From positions 1 to 35,091 of the forward strand of contig JBASEY010000013.1 in the NCBI GenBank assembly GCA_049652745.1: a DNA stretch of 35,091 nucleotides, given 5' to 3'. The DNA comes from JBASEY01 sp049652745 (GTDB taxonomy: Bacteria; CSSED10-310). A program made the translations under genes and the position numbers. Below are positions 1 through 7,785 of this stretch, one piece after another (position 1 is the stretch's first letter; each line of letters begins with the position of its first letter). Below the pieces are notes generated by a model. The model was not told the DNA's origin and made no database searches. It was given only the letters and a program-made list of their open reading frames with translations.

Positions 1-110
1 GCTTCTTTGTTCTCTTCAGTGAATGGCAAGGCGCCACGAGGCCCTGAAACATGATTCGTAATATGATAATAACATCCTTTTCCTTTTATTTTCTGTCTAG
101 GAAATCGCAT
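1..110 (-). CDS. Partial RAYT/IS200-like (Y1) transposase, N-terminus only
   Basis: On the minus strand an ATG at 110 opens a frame that runs off the left edge, giving 36 complete residues that start MRFPRQKIKGKG. The stretch YYHITNHVSG followed by FTEENKE resembles the N-terminus of REP-associated tyrosine (Y1) transposases, where a YYHVTSR-like strand is followed by the first helix. An AGGAG ribosome binding site lies five bases upstream of the ATG. The family makes single-strand nicks at palindromic sequences and is often linked to dispersed REP repeats, which fits the repeat-rich DNA next door. The catalytic HUH motif and tyrosine would lie outside the window, so I cannot say whether the gene is intact. 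Confidence 0.7.
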   Translation of the reverse strand, partial: MRFPRQKIKGKGCYYHITNHVSGPRGALPFTEENKE

Positions 111-177
111 AAAAACTCCTTTCTCAATGCGAACACTGTAAATAATCATAGCAATTATAAAATGTCATGTCAATTAA

Positions 178-528
178 TTGGATGTCTGTCCCCGTCCCCT
201 AGAATGGCAGGAATTAAGTACGGTGATGAGGGTCAAGTTTCAGTCAATTCGAATCATAGATGAAAAAGGAATGAATTATGCCTCTGTAAATGTCTTTGTA
301 AATGTCCCTGTAAACAAGGGGCAGAAATGGTTTCTGGAGCAACTCAACGAAGGAGTTTCAGTTAAGGCAGCAGATATCTCAAAAAAATTTAATGTGTCCT
401 TAAAAACTGCACGAAGAGACATCAAAAACTTGGTTGATCACCAAGTTGTGGAATTCTCCGGAGCGCCCAAAACTGGTCAATACATATTATTGAGAGCACC
501 TTCTAATAAAAAAGCGTTAGGCGAATAA
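178..528 (+). CDS. DeoR/Fic-tail-like winged-helix fragment, probably a gene remnant
   Basis: The frame ends at 528 with TAA. The first ~30 residues from the TTG at 178 are translated repeat DNA and not protein-like. Meaningful sequence starts around the ATG at 226 or 271. The C-terminal ~65 residues form a recognisable HTH: a VNVPVNKGQK linker, then VKAADISKKFNVSLKTARRD, as in DeoR-type helix-turn-helices and in the C-terminal wHTH of Fic or AAA_4-type regulators, which often carry Asn-Val-rich linkers before the HTH. No enzymatic domain precedes it, so I read it as the surviving 3' end of a longer gene cut by the repeat at 180-192. The start is unresolved and no good ribosome binding site is seen. 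Expression is doubtful. Confidence 0.45.
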   Translation: MDVCPRPLEWQELSTVMRVKFQSIRIIDEKGMNYASVNVFVNVPVNKGQKWFLEQLNEGVSVKAADISKKFNVSLKTARRDIKNLVDHQVVEFSGAPKTGQYILLRAPSNKKALGE

Positions 529-616
529 TTCAGAATCTGGAGAAATTTCATCCCATCCCCCGCCCCCTTTGCTGGAGAAAGGATGTTTATTGCTAATTTT
601 TCAGGGACAGACATCC
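180..616. repeat. 13-bp perfect inverted repeat pair bracketing an HTH fragment
   Basis: GGATGTCTGTCCC at 180-192 has its exact reverse complement GGGACAGACATCC at 604-616. A third, shorter match, GGGGACAGAC, lies at 872-881. The pair brackets the HTH remnant and the first palindromic repeat copy, beside the transposase start. This could be the footprint of a mobile unit or two copies of a dispersed REP-type motif; the window alone does not decide. Confidence 0.6.
537..612. repeat. Palindromic intergenic repeat, copy 1
   Basis: This unit starts CTGGAGAAATTTCATC, passes through a CCCCCGCCCC run and a degenerate CCCTTT/AAAGG palindrome, and ends near TTTTTCAGGGACA. It aligns with 915-985 and 29261-29325. 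It is the most decayed of the three copies. Confidence 0.65.
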
Positions 617-690
617 GGAAAAAAGAGAAAAAGAGAAAAAAGAGAGGGGTATGGGGTAAGGCCGAAGGGTTGAGGGGTAGGGCTAGGTTT

Positions 691-881
691 CAATATCCAA
701 TGTACAATCACCAAAAATCACCAAATGTTTAGATTTCAGAATTTATTGTTATTCAGCTCCATTAATTTAGCTCCATTAAGATAATGCGCATAATATGAAT
801 CTCTCCAAAACCCCAACCAGAAACCAGGAACTGCGCTCGCAGAGCGCTACTCAGCACTCAGCACTTAACTTGGGGACAGAC
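691..881. repeat. Composite intergenic repeat, copy 1 (ATATCCAAT block plus hairpin block)
   Basis: The left block reads CAATATCCAATGTACAATC and continues to a TTTCAGAATTTATTGTT segment. The right block begins AACCAGAAACCAGGAAC, has a perfect hairpin GCGCTC-GCA-GAGCGC (833-847), and ends with CTCAGCACTCAGCACTTAAC. The same order occurs at 33070-33270, and the blocks also appear at 29451-29597 and, split, at 30381-30731. Confidence 0.65.
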
Positions 882-914
882 TTCCAATTTTTTTTAAATA
901 AAAGAATTTCATAA

Positions 915-985
915 CCTGGAGAGATTTCATCTCATCCCCCGGTCCCCTCTTCATCGCAGAAGAAGGGAGGTTGTTTTTCGGGGAC
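915..985. repeat. Palindromic intergenic repeat, copy 2
   Basis: This copy reads CCTGGAGAGATTTCATC, CATCCCCCGG and CCCCTCTTC, then ATCGCA, then GAAGAAGGG, and ends TTTTTCGGGGACA. The CCCTCTTC/GAAGAAGGG arms form an imperfect stem. It aligns end to end with the copies at 537-612 and 29261-29325. Confidence 0.7.
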
Positions 986-1136
986 AAGCCCTTTTTCTTG
1001 TGCTGAAGATGGGAGAGGCACGGTTTCGGTGGTCGTCAAGGATCAGATTGAAGGTGGAATAGACCTTATGCTCAGATCAGAGTATAGTATGTTTGAAGGG
1101 TTTCCCATAAGCTGAACAGTTTTTGAGAGGGTAGAG

Positions 1137-2732
1137 ATGAAACCGGGAGAATGGCTGGGTAAACAGATTCGTGAATACCGTTTGACCGATATTATGGGGT
1201 CGGGTGGTATGAGCGCAGTGTTTCGGGCGATGCATGTTCGGCTGCAGATCGAGCGAGCTGTAAAAGTATTGCGGCCTGATTTGGCACGCGACCCGGAATT
1301 TGTCCAACGTTTTGAGCAGGAAGCCAGGATATTGGCAGTGCTCGAGCACCCAAACCTGATTCGAGTGTATGAATTTTTCGAAGAACAGGGTTTCTTGTTC
1401 ATCGTCATGGAACTGGTATCCGGTGATAGTCTGGAAGATCTGGTTTTGTATCATGGCGTCATTCCGGCATGGGAAATGAGCGAGATTCTCAATCAGGCGG
1501 CTCAGGGGCTGGATTACGCTCACAAAAGAGGGATTGTTCATCGTGACTTGTCACCTGACAATATTATGGTCGCGGGATACGACGAACGATCCATCAAAGC
1601 CAAAGTGATCGATTTCGGAATCGCACGGAAAATCACCATGAGTTCGAATTCGAATGATCTGTTGATTCCGGAAGCGTTTGCAGGAAAACTCCGGTATTGT
1701 TCTCCCGAACAAGCTTTTGGAAAACCCATCGATCATAGAAGCGATCAGTATTCCTTGGCCTTGATCTTTTTGGAAAGTATAACCGGAAAACCTGTATTTC
1801 AGGAAGAGACGACATTGTTGGCTCTATTGCGGCGTATGCAGGAGCCGCCCCCTGAATTGGCCGACATTATTCCAGGGACGGCTTGGCCGCCGGGACTCGA
1901 TCAAGTGATCGCTCGTGCTATGCATATCGATCCTGAAAAACGCTACCCGGGTATAATGGATTTTGTGGAATCGTTGTCATCGGTTTTAGAACGGGCTGAT
2001 ATTTTGGAAACGAACGCCGATGCCCTGCTATCGGAAACCCACTGGATACCATCTGAAGATGAAAGCCTGCCTGAAGGCGCGGAAGACGTTGTCGAAGTCG
2101 AGCACAATGATAAAAAGAGAGTGCCAGGTGAATTGACCCATGAAATCGGTGAAATAAAGTCGATCAGACAGGAGCCGCACTACGGTCGGGTGGCGCCGCC
2201 GACGCCTTCACGCAGGCTCCCCTGGGGACGTATTCTCATTTTATCGTTTGTTGTGACACTATTTCTTTCCGCCTTTTTGATACCGGAAAAAGATCGACTT
2301 CCGATTAAAAACAAGGTGGAGACGCTTTTGAATGCCGGTTATAACCGAGTGATCAGCAAATTTGCGCAGAAAGAAATCCCGACACCTGTGGCCACTCCCT
2401 ATCGATTGCCGAAAGTGGGAACGGCCAGGGAACAAAAAGACGGCCCGTATTGGTATAAAAAGCCGGGTGTTACGCCGCCTTCAATTCCGAATCCCGGTCC
2501 ATACGAATTGCCTGCTCATCTACGCGGCAAATTTGATGCTCCGGTCAAAGTATTGCTGCAGTGCAGCGTTCTAAGGGATGGAAAACCAGGTCGGTGCATC
2601 ATTTTGCAGGGGGTTGACAAACTGTTGGACGATTATGCGATCGAGCTGGTGGAATCATGGACGTTTCAGCCTGGAACGTATAATGGTGAACCGGTCGATG
2701 TCTACATGGACTTGACGATCGCCTTCAAATAG
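1137..2732 (+). CDS. Hanks-type Ser/Thr protein kinase with one TM segment and a TonB-like C-terminal domain
   Basis: This 531-residue protein has an N-terminal protein kinase domain (about 12-285): glycine loop GSGGMSAVF (21-29), ATP-binding Lys43, Glu62 in helix C, catalytic loop HRDLSPDN (135-142) and DFG (159-161). The usual lysine after HRDL is Ser, as in the HRDISP variants of some bacterial kinases. An acidic linker leads to a single membrane helix (about 364-382). The outer part is Pro-rich and ends in a ~65-residue TonB-C/energy-transducer-like domain (VKVLLQCSVLRDGKPGRC, then VESWTFQPGTYNGEPV). The topology would be kinase inside and TonB domain in the periplasm. The start is supported by a GAGGGTAGAG purine stretch before the ATG. 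A secreted EEP-fold enzyme follows after 19 bases, so the two are probably cotranscribed. Substrates are unknown. Confidence 0.88.
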   Translation: MKPGEWLGKQIREYRLTDIMGSGGMSAVFRAMHVRLQIERAVKVLRPDLARDPEFVQRFEQEARILAVLEHPNLIRVYEFFEEQGFLFIVMELVSGDSLEDLVLYHGVIPAWEMSEILNQAAQGLDYAHKRGIVHRDLSPDNIMVAGYDERSIKAKVIDFGIARKITMSSNSNDLLIPEAFAGKLRYCSPEQAFGKPIDHRSDQYSLALIFLESITGKPVFQEETTLLALLRRMQEPPPELADIIPGTAWPPGLDQVIARAMHIDPEKRYPGIMDFVESLSSVLERADILETNADALLSETHWIPSEDESLPEGAEDVVEVEHNDKKRVPGELTHEIGEIKSIRQEPHYGRVAPPTPSRRLPWGRILILSFVVTLFLSAFLIPEKDRLPIKNKVETLLNAGYNRVISKFAQKEIPTPVATPYRLPKVGTAREQKDGPYWYKKPGVTPPSIPNPGPYELPAHLRGKFDAPVKVLLQCSVLRDGKPGRCIILQGVDKLLDDYAIELVESWTFQPGTYNGEPVDVYMDLTIAFK

Positions 2733-2751
2733 GTTGAAAGGAGAGAGTTGC

Positions 2752-3696
2752 GTGAAATTCAAGTGGAAGCCGCTGATAGTTATCCTGGTTTCGTTGGTTG
2801 TTTGGAACGTCAGTGCCGACTCTCCGGAATACATCACGATAGGCACATTCAATATTCAGTGTTTTGGTGAGACGGTAAACCCGGCCCGCGTTGCAAATCT
2901 GGCCAAGATATGTCGAGATGTCGACTTGTTGGCCATTCAGGAGGTGCATCCCGATGGCGCGGATGCTGTAGCGGAGCTTGCTGAAGCGATGGGAGTCGGC
3001 TATCGGTGGGCGGTATCGGATGTGACGACCTGGGAACGTTTTGCCTTTATCTGGCGTCATCCGGTCACTCTGCAGAACGGACCGTATCTGCTGGACGTCC
3101 CCAAACTGGGTCGACGACCGTTTTTTGCTGCGTTTCAAGCCGGCAATTTTCAATTTGAAATCGTCAACATGCACCTTTTTTTTGACGGATCGAAAAAAAC
3201 GTATCCTCACCATCGGTCGGTTGAATTCAAACTGTTGGACGATTGGTTATGTTATCGGGAAGATCAGATGCTGAGTTTGGTGCTTGTCGGTGATTTCAAT
3301 GCGCCGGGACTGTTTTACGGCACTCAGTTTCCGCCGCCGCTAAGCGCCGCATACTTTTTTTATGAGTTTTTATGTCGTCATAATCTGATTTCGGTTACGC
3401 TCGATGCCGGCGTCCCGACAAGCATCATGAACAATAACATTTATGATCACATCATCTTCAATCCCTCGAAATATTTTGTGCCCGAATTCGCCGGGCAGGA
3501 ACTTGTGGAAATCGTCTGCTGGGAGCGCGATTGGATATCGAAAAAACAAGATGTTCTGGATTGGGATTCCTACCAGAAAGCCCGAAAAGCCATCTCGGAC
3601 CATCGCTTGGTCAAAGCCAAATTTCGGATGGATTTACCGGCCAAACGCGTTGTCGAAGACGAAAAACCCGATGACGAATCAACGAAGAGTAACTAA
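2752..3696 (+). CDS. Secreted endonuclease/exonuclease/phosphatase (EEP) family protein
   Basis: I place the start at the GTG at 2752, which has AAAGGAGAG upstream and gives a clean signal peptide (KWKPLIVILVSLVVWNVSA, cleavage near residue 22). The mature domain has the EEP (DNase I/exonuclease III/inositol-phosphatase) motifs in order: GTFNIQCFGE near the N-terminus, AIQEVHPDG with the metal-binding Glu, IVNMHLFF, VGDFNAPG (catalytic Asp/Asn) and SDHRLV near the C-terminus (catalytic Asp-His). About 314 residues is normal for the family. It should act in the periplasm or outside the cell on a phosphodiester or phosphomonoester, but whether on nucleic acid, phospholipid or another substrate cannot be told from sequence. 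It probably shares a transcript with the upstream kinase. Confidence 0.88.
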   Translation: MKFKWKPLIVILVSLVVWNVSADSPEYITIGTFNIQCFGETVNPARVANLAKICRDVDLLAIQEVHPDGADAVAELAEAMGVGYRWAVSDVTTWERFAFIWRHPVTLQNGPYLLDVPKLGRRPFFAAFQAGNFQFEIVNMHLFFDGSKKTYPHHRSVEFKLLDDWLCYREDQMLSLVLVGDFNAPGLFYGTQFPPPLSAAYFFYEFLCRHNLISVTLDAGVPTSIMNNNIYDHIIFNPSKYFVPEFAGQELVEIVCWERDWISKKQDVLDWDSYQKARKAISDHRLVKAKFRMDLPAKRVVEDEKPDDESTKSN

Positions 3697-3813
3697 AGGG
3701 GTCAACTATCGATAATCTGAAGACTGTTGAGGATCATCTTGCTTTATGAATTGGTTTGGTGTAGTTTTTCGAGCGATTGCTTTGACGGCTTCCCGTTTTA
3801 GGAGGTTTTTAAA

Positions 3814-5139
3814 ATGGTGAAATATGGACTGATAGTGGCATTGCTGGTGAGCGTTTCGGGATCGGCATTGGTTTTTGCGCAAGAACCGGCTGATTCACCC
3901 CCGTTTACAGTTTTTCCCGAAACCACGAAAATCGGTGAGCATTTATGTGATCTCTGGTTTTGGCGCGGTGAACCACCCTGTTTGAAAACAACCGTGATGT
4001 ACGGCGCTTATATCCGCTACCCGACACGCCAGAAGGCCAGAATCATTGTCGATAGCTACGCTGAACAAGGACTTTATACACGTGAAAACTTGACGGCGTT
4101 TTTCGGAACCCTGATGTCCGGAACGTTCCGACCGGAAGGCGCGGCATCAGTTGGGGATTTCTGGGATTCAGGATATTGGGCCCTGGTCAAATTGGATTTC
4201 CCGCTCGAAGCCAGAAATTTATTGTGGGATGTCGTGTTTCAAAGAAACTGGGCGAAAGGAAAATTTTTGGATGAACGTTACAAAGCATTGAAAATCCTTT
4301 CCTCTGAAAGATTGATAACCCTGCGCGAATATGAACCCCTAAAACGATATCTGGAAGAGGAAATCGCCGGTGAAACCATCCATCATCAATGGGCAAACGA
4401 ACTGGTCAGCGCATTGTCGAGCTTCAAAGAATGGAACGAAGAACTGCTGCCGCTGTTTCGAAAAGTGTTTTTCCGCTCGGAAGGCGGAGACTATAGGCCT
4501 GTGTTGGAAGCGGTTTTGGGCTTCAATATCCCGGATGACGGCGTTTTCTTCATGAACCAGGTGCTGGAAGGCACCGTCAAGGAATTGGAAGACAAAAAAC
4601 TCTGTATCCGCGCCGCCTATTTACTGGATGATGAATATACCGGCAAAAAACTCAAAGAACTTCGCGAAAAATTGTCGAAAGACAGCAATGCGGATAAAGA
4701 CCTTCTCGAATATGTCGAAAATTCACTGGCCCGAATGGAATGGGTCGGCAGATGGGAAATTCTCAGCACCAAAATGACCTGGGATGACGGCCTCGACGGA
4801 TCGTTCATCATGTTCCGGTTTGCACGAACCCTGAACCCGGCGAATGATATCGTCGACTTTTCTATGCCTATGCAACTGACCGATCCGGAAGAACTCCTTC
4901 CCATCGGCACTGATCTGACTTTCCTGACCAACAACGTCTCGTTCGACGTAACCCCTAAAACGTTGACTCTCAAAAAATATATACCTGAAAAACGATCTTA
5001 TGCGATCAAAGAATTCACTCTGCGGGAAGGAACCGGCAGGGATGCCGGCAAAACCTATCTGCAATTCCCGTTGGAAGGAGAATTCGATAAACGCGGCAAC
5101 CAAATGTACGGCTGGGTCGAAATCGAAAAAGTCAGTTGA
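3814..5139 (+). CDS. Secreted protein of unknown function
   Basis: A strong TAGGAGG ribosome binding site precedes the ATG. The 441-residue product starts with a signal peptide (GLIVALLVSVSGSALVFA, then QEPAD), so it is exported. The middle (about 60-310) is rich in Glu, Lys and Leu and looks helical, possibly repeat-like, with many short amphipathic helices. The last ~130 residues look beta-rich: WVGRWEILSTKMTWDD, then GSFIMFRF, ending YGWVEIEKVS. I do not recognise the family. It may belong to the kinase/EEP unit upstream (118-base gap), but this is not certain. No metal-binding or catalytic motif stands out. Confidence 0.75.
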   Translation: MVKYGLIVALLVSVSGSALVFAQEPADSPPFTVFPETTKIGEHLCDLWFWRGEPPCLKTTVMYGAYIRYPTRQKARIIVDSYAEQGLYTRENLTAFFGTLMSGTFRPEGAASVGDFWDSGYWALVKLDFPLEARNLLWDVVFQRNWAKGKFLDERYKALKILSSERLITLREYEPLKRYLEEEIAGETIHHQWANELVSALSSFKEWNEELLPLFRKVFFRSEGGDYRPVLEAVLGFNIPDDGVFFMNQVLEGTVKELEDKKLCIRAAYLLDDEYTGKKLKELREKLSKDSNADKDLLEYVENSLARMEWVGRWEILSTKMTWDDGLDGSFIMFRFARTLNPANDIVDFSMPMQLTDPEELLPIGTDLTFLTNNVSFDVTPKTLTLKKYIPEKRSYAIKEFTLREGTGRDAGKTYLQFPLEGEFDKRGNQMYGWVEIEKVS

Positions 5140-5323
5140 TCTGCTCATAACGACCATTTAAAAACAGTCGCCTTTTTGTGGATTTACCACAGCAGATATC
5201 CTCTACCTGAACAAACCTCTCATTCCCTTCCAAAAATTCAAGGGATAATTGAATCGATTCCTGCATTGTGGTAAGTCAGATTTTTGAGTCAGGAGTCAGC
5301 TGGCTTACTGGAAGGAGAAACCA

Positions 5324-6700
5324 ATGAAATCGTTTTTGAAAGCTCTGATAAAAAAATATGAATCCCAAGTGGATTACCTGGAAATACGTGTTGAGGAATC
5401 CGAAGCGACGTCGATCGGGTTCAGAGGCCCGGCCATCGATTCACTGAAACAATCCAACGAAAAAGGCGGCTGCATCAGAACACTGTATAAAGGCGGGTGG
5501 GGTTTTACGACGTTCAATCAGTTGACTGAGACATCTATTGAATATTACCTGAAGTCGGCTATCCGACAGGCTAGACTTGTCGGTCAGGATAAAAGTGTCC
5601 TGGCGGACGTTCCGGTGGTGGATGTGGTCCTACCGCTGAATGTCGTCAATGACCCTAGAAACATACCGCTGGCAAGAAAAATCGATATCCTGTCGGCCTA
5701 TAACAAACAAATACTCGAAGCCGACAAATTGATACCGATGTCATCGGTTCACTATTCGGAAAAATACACCCACAAATGGTTTTGCAACAGTGAAGGATCA
5801 TACCTGGATATCGAGCATATCGATGTCAGTGGAGGTCTTGTTCCGATTGCGATCAAGGATGGTCAAACCCAGATGGCATCCGTCGGTTTCGGCAGCTCAC
5901 GTGATTTCAACGTGATCCTGGGCAAAGAAAAACAACTCGAAGAAGCCTGTCGAAATTCAGTCAAACTGCTGGATGCGCCTCCAATCGAAGGCGGTGTATA
6001 TACGGCGCTCATCGACCCGGTGCTCGCAGGTGTTTTCGTCCATGAATCCTTCGGCCATACCAGTGAGGGCGAAAAGGTGTTCGATAACGAAAACCTTGCA
6101 AAAGTCATGAAAATGGGCAGACGATTCGGTCAAAAAGTGTTGAATATCTATGATACCGGTCAGGATGTCGGAACAAGAGGTTATGTGCCATATGACGACG
6201 AAGGTGTTAAAACCGAAAAAACATATCTGATTCGGGCAGGAGAATTGGTGGGACGACTCCACACGCGTGAGACTGCCGGGCGAATGAGTGAAAAAGCGAC
6301 AGGTAACGGACGAGCGTTGAACTTCAAGCATGCGCCGATACCCAGAATGCGCAATACCTGTATTGAAAACGGCAAATCGACATTCGAAGACATGGTTCGA
6401 GATATCGAATTGGGCGTATATGCCGTCGATGCAATGGGCGGCCAGGGAGGCGAAATGTTCACGTTCACTGCCGGCAGAGGATATATGATCCGAAACGGCA
6501 AAATAGAAGAAATGGTCAAGAACGTGACTTTGTCCGGCAACCTTTTCCAAACTCTCGAGAATATCGACATGATCGGCAACGATTTCCATGTCCACGATTC
6601 CGGCGGCGGCTGCGGAAAAGGTGTTCAGTTCCCCTTGCCGGTTTCGCACGGCGCACCTCATATCCGTATTCAAAATGCCGTTATCGCCGGCAGCCGGTAA
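5324..6700 (+). CDS. tldD: TldD/PmbA-family metalloprotease, TldD-like (HExxxH) subunit
   Basis: GGAAGGAG lies seven bases before the ATG. The 458-residue protein has the TldD family layout: an N-terminal alpha/beta region (GPAIDSLKQSNEKGG), the zinc motif HESFGH (His240, Glu241, His245) followed by TSEGE, and a C-terminal beta region ending GGGCGKGVQFPLP. TldD normally pairs with a motif-less partner (TldE/PmbA) to form a heterodimer that degrades small unfolded peptides and matures some peptide toxins such as microcin B17. No partner gene is in this window, so the protein may be a homodimer or its partner may be elsewhere. It starts a plus-strand run that continues with the FHA-kinase after 17 bases. 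The symbol is given for family membership. Confidence 0.85.
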   Translation: MKSFLKALIKKYESQVDYLEIRVEESEATSIGFRGPAIDSLKQSNEKGGCIRTLYKGGWGFTTFNQLTETSIEYYLKSAIRQARLVGQDKSVLADVPVVDVVLPLNVVNDPRNIPLARKIDILSAYNKQILEADKLIPMSSVHYSEKYTHKWFCNSEGSYLDIEHIDVSGGLVPIAIKDGQTQMASVGFGSSRDFNVILGKEKQLEEACRNSVKLLDAPPIEGGVYTALIDPVLAGVFVHESFGHTSEGEKVFDNENLAKVMKMGRRFGQKVLNIYDTGQDVGTRGYVPYDDEGVKTEKTYLIRAGELVGRLHTRETAGRMSEKATGNGRALNFKHAPIPRMRNTCIENGKSTFEDMVRDIELGVYAVDAMGGQGGEMFTFTAGRGYMIRNGKIEEMVKNVTLSGNLFQTLENIDMIGNDFHVHDSGGGCGKGVQFPLPVSHGAPHIRIQNAVIAGSR

Positions 6701-6717
6701 ACTCGCGACCAGAAAAA

Positions 6718-7785
6718 ATGATATCGGAACAAAAGGATTCATTGCTGAATACATCTGTGGCATTGAGACTCCAGATGAGCGGGGCGCTGCATCTTGTAGT
6801 CGAAAACGGCAACGAAACCGGTAAAGAAATTATCGTATCCGGCGATGATAAAGATATCGGGAGCCTGGCAACAGCGGGTATTTTTATCGATGACCCGCTG
6901 GTATCGCCCAGACATGCCAGGCTGGTGAAAAAAAGTAATTGGTGGACAATACACGACCTGAATTCGGAAAACGGTACTTTCGTCAACGATAAGCTGATCA
7001 CGGAAGCCCCATTGTTTCCCAACAGCACAATCATTGTGGGTAACACTACGCTCACGGTGGCCTATTCCGAGCCGGTGAAAGTCGATACCGCCTTGATACA
7101 CCGATCCGGACAATGGGTGCAGTTGCCTCGGATTATCGCTCATGAACTGAAAAATTATCTTCAGTTTTTCGATGCCGGCTTGGAACAGCTCAAGCAAAAC
7201 ACGGATGTGATCGAAAAGTATGAAGGTGAGATACGATCGCTGGAAATGGCTGGTGAGAAGATGGATGAACTGGTGCAGATGCTCAGAGCCGGCTGCGTGG
7301 AGCCGGTTTTTACCCAGGTTGATTTGGTGGAACTGGTCTGGGAGCAGATTTCGCTGATCGAAGGAAGTCTCCAACAAAAGGGCGTCGCGCTGAATGTCGA
7401 TCTGCCGGAAAAACGAACGATGATCTCCGCCGATTCACATCAATTGGGTCGGGCTATACTCAATCTGTTGAAAAATGCCATGGAAGCATGTTTAACATCG
7501 GGATCGATACATGTTACTATCAGCGACAGGTCGGACAATTCCGTCAGCTTGGTCATTCAAGACACCGGTCATGGTATGGATAGTCAAACGCTGAAAACTT
7601 TTTGGGAACCCTTGTTTACGACTCGAGACCAAGGCAACGGGCTGGGCGCGTTTATCGCCAGAACGACTGTGCTCAAGCATAAAGGATCGATTCATGCCGA
7701 ATCGGAACCAGGTAAAGGAACTGAAATAAAAATTGAACTCCCGGGATATTCAAACACGAAAAAACGCACGGATATTGATCGTTGA
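6718..7785 (+). CDS. Cytosolic FHA-domain sensor histidine kinase
   Basis: Residues ~20-115 form an FHA domain: DIGSLA, SPRHARL (phosphothreonine-contact Arg-His), then LNSENGTFVND. A phosphoacceptor helix follows, with IIAHELKNYL placing His142 as the likely phosphorylation site. The C-terminal HATPase has the N box (NLLKNAMEAC), G1 box (DTGHGMD), F/G2 region (TTRDQGNGLGAF) and a GKGTEIKIELPG end. No membrane segment is seen. The input is therefore probably a phosphothreonine-bearing protein and not an external ligand. The 3' end overlaps the response-regulator frame by 53 bases, showing coupled translation and a cognate pair. The ribosome binding site is weak; an alternative start is the ATG at 6775, just before the FHA domain. 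Confidence 0.88.
   Translation: MISEQKDSLLNTSVALRLQMSGALHLVVENGNETGKEIIVSGDDKDIGSLATAGIFIDDPLVSPRHARLVKKSNWWTIHDLNSENGTFVNDKLITEAPLFPNSTIIVGNTTLTVAYSEPVKVDTALIHRSGQWVQLPRIIAHELKNYLQFFDAGLEQLKQNTDVIEKYEGEIRSLEMAGEKMDELVQMLRAGCVEPVFTQVDLVELVWEQISLIEGSLQQKGVALNVDLPEKRTMISADSHQLGRAILNLLKNAMEACLTSGSIHVTISDRSDNSVSLVIQDTGHGMDSQTLKTFWEPLFTTRDQGNGLGAFIARTTVLKHKGSIHAESEPGKGTEIKIELPGYSNTKKRTDIDR

Larger units (their letters stand above)
529..1136. other. Gene-free, repeat-filled intergenic region
   Basis: I see no convincing gene here. It holds two copies of a palindromic repeat (537-612 and 915-985), a purine-rich run of aaaaagagaa type around 618-660, GGGGTAAGG-type runs to about 690, and a composite repeat (691-881) containing a perfect 6-bp hairpin. 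A direct repeat AGCTCCATTAA occurs around 755-780. The promoter of the downstream kinase must lie in or after this stretch, but I cannot point to boxes with confidence. Confidence 0.6.

Noticed and set aside
5140..5323. Riboswitch or structured leader before the TldD-like gene
   Set aside because: Only a 5-bp TGTGG/CCACA stem is visible, with no recognisable riboswitch core.
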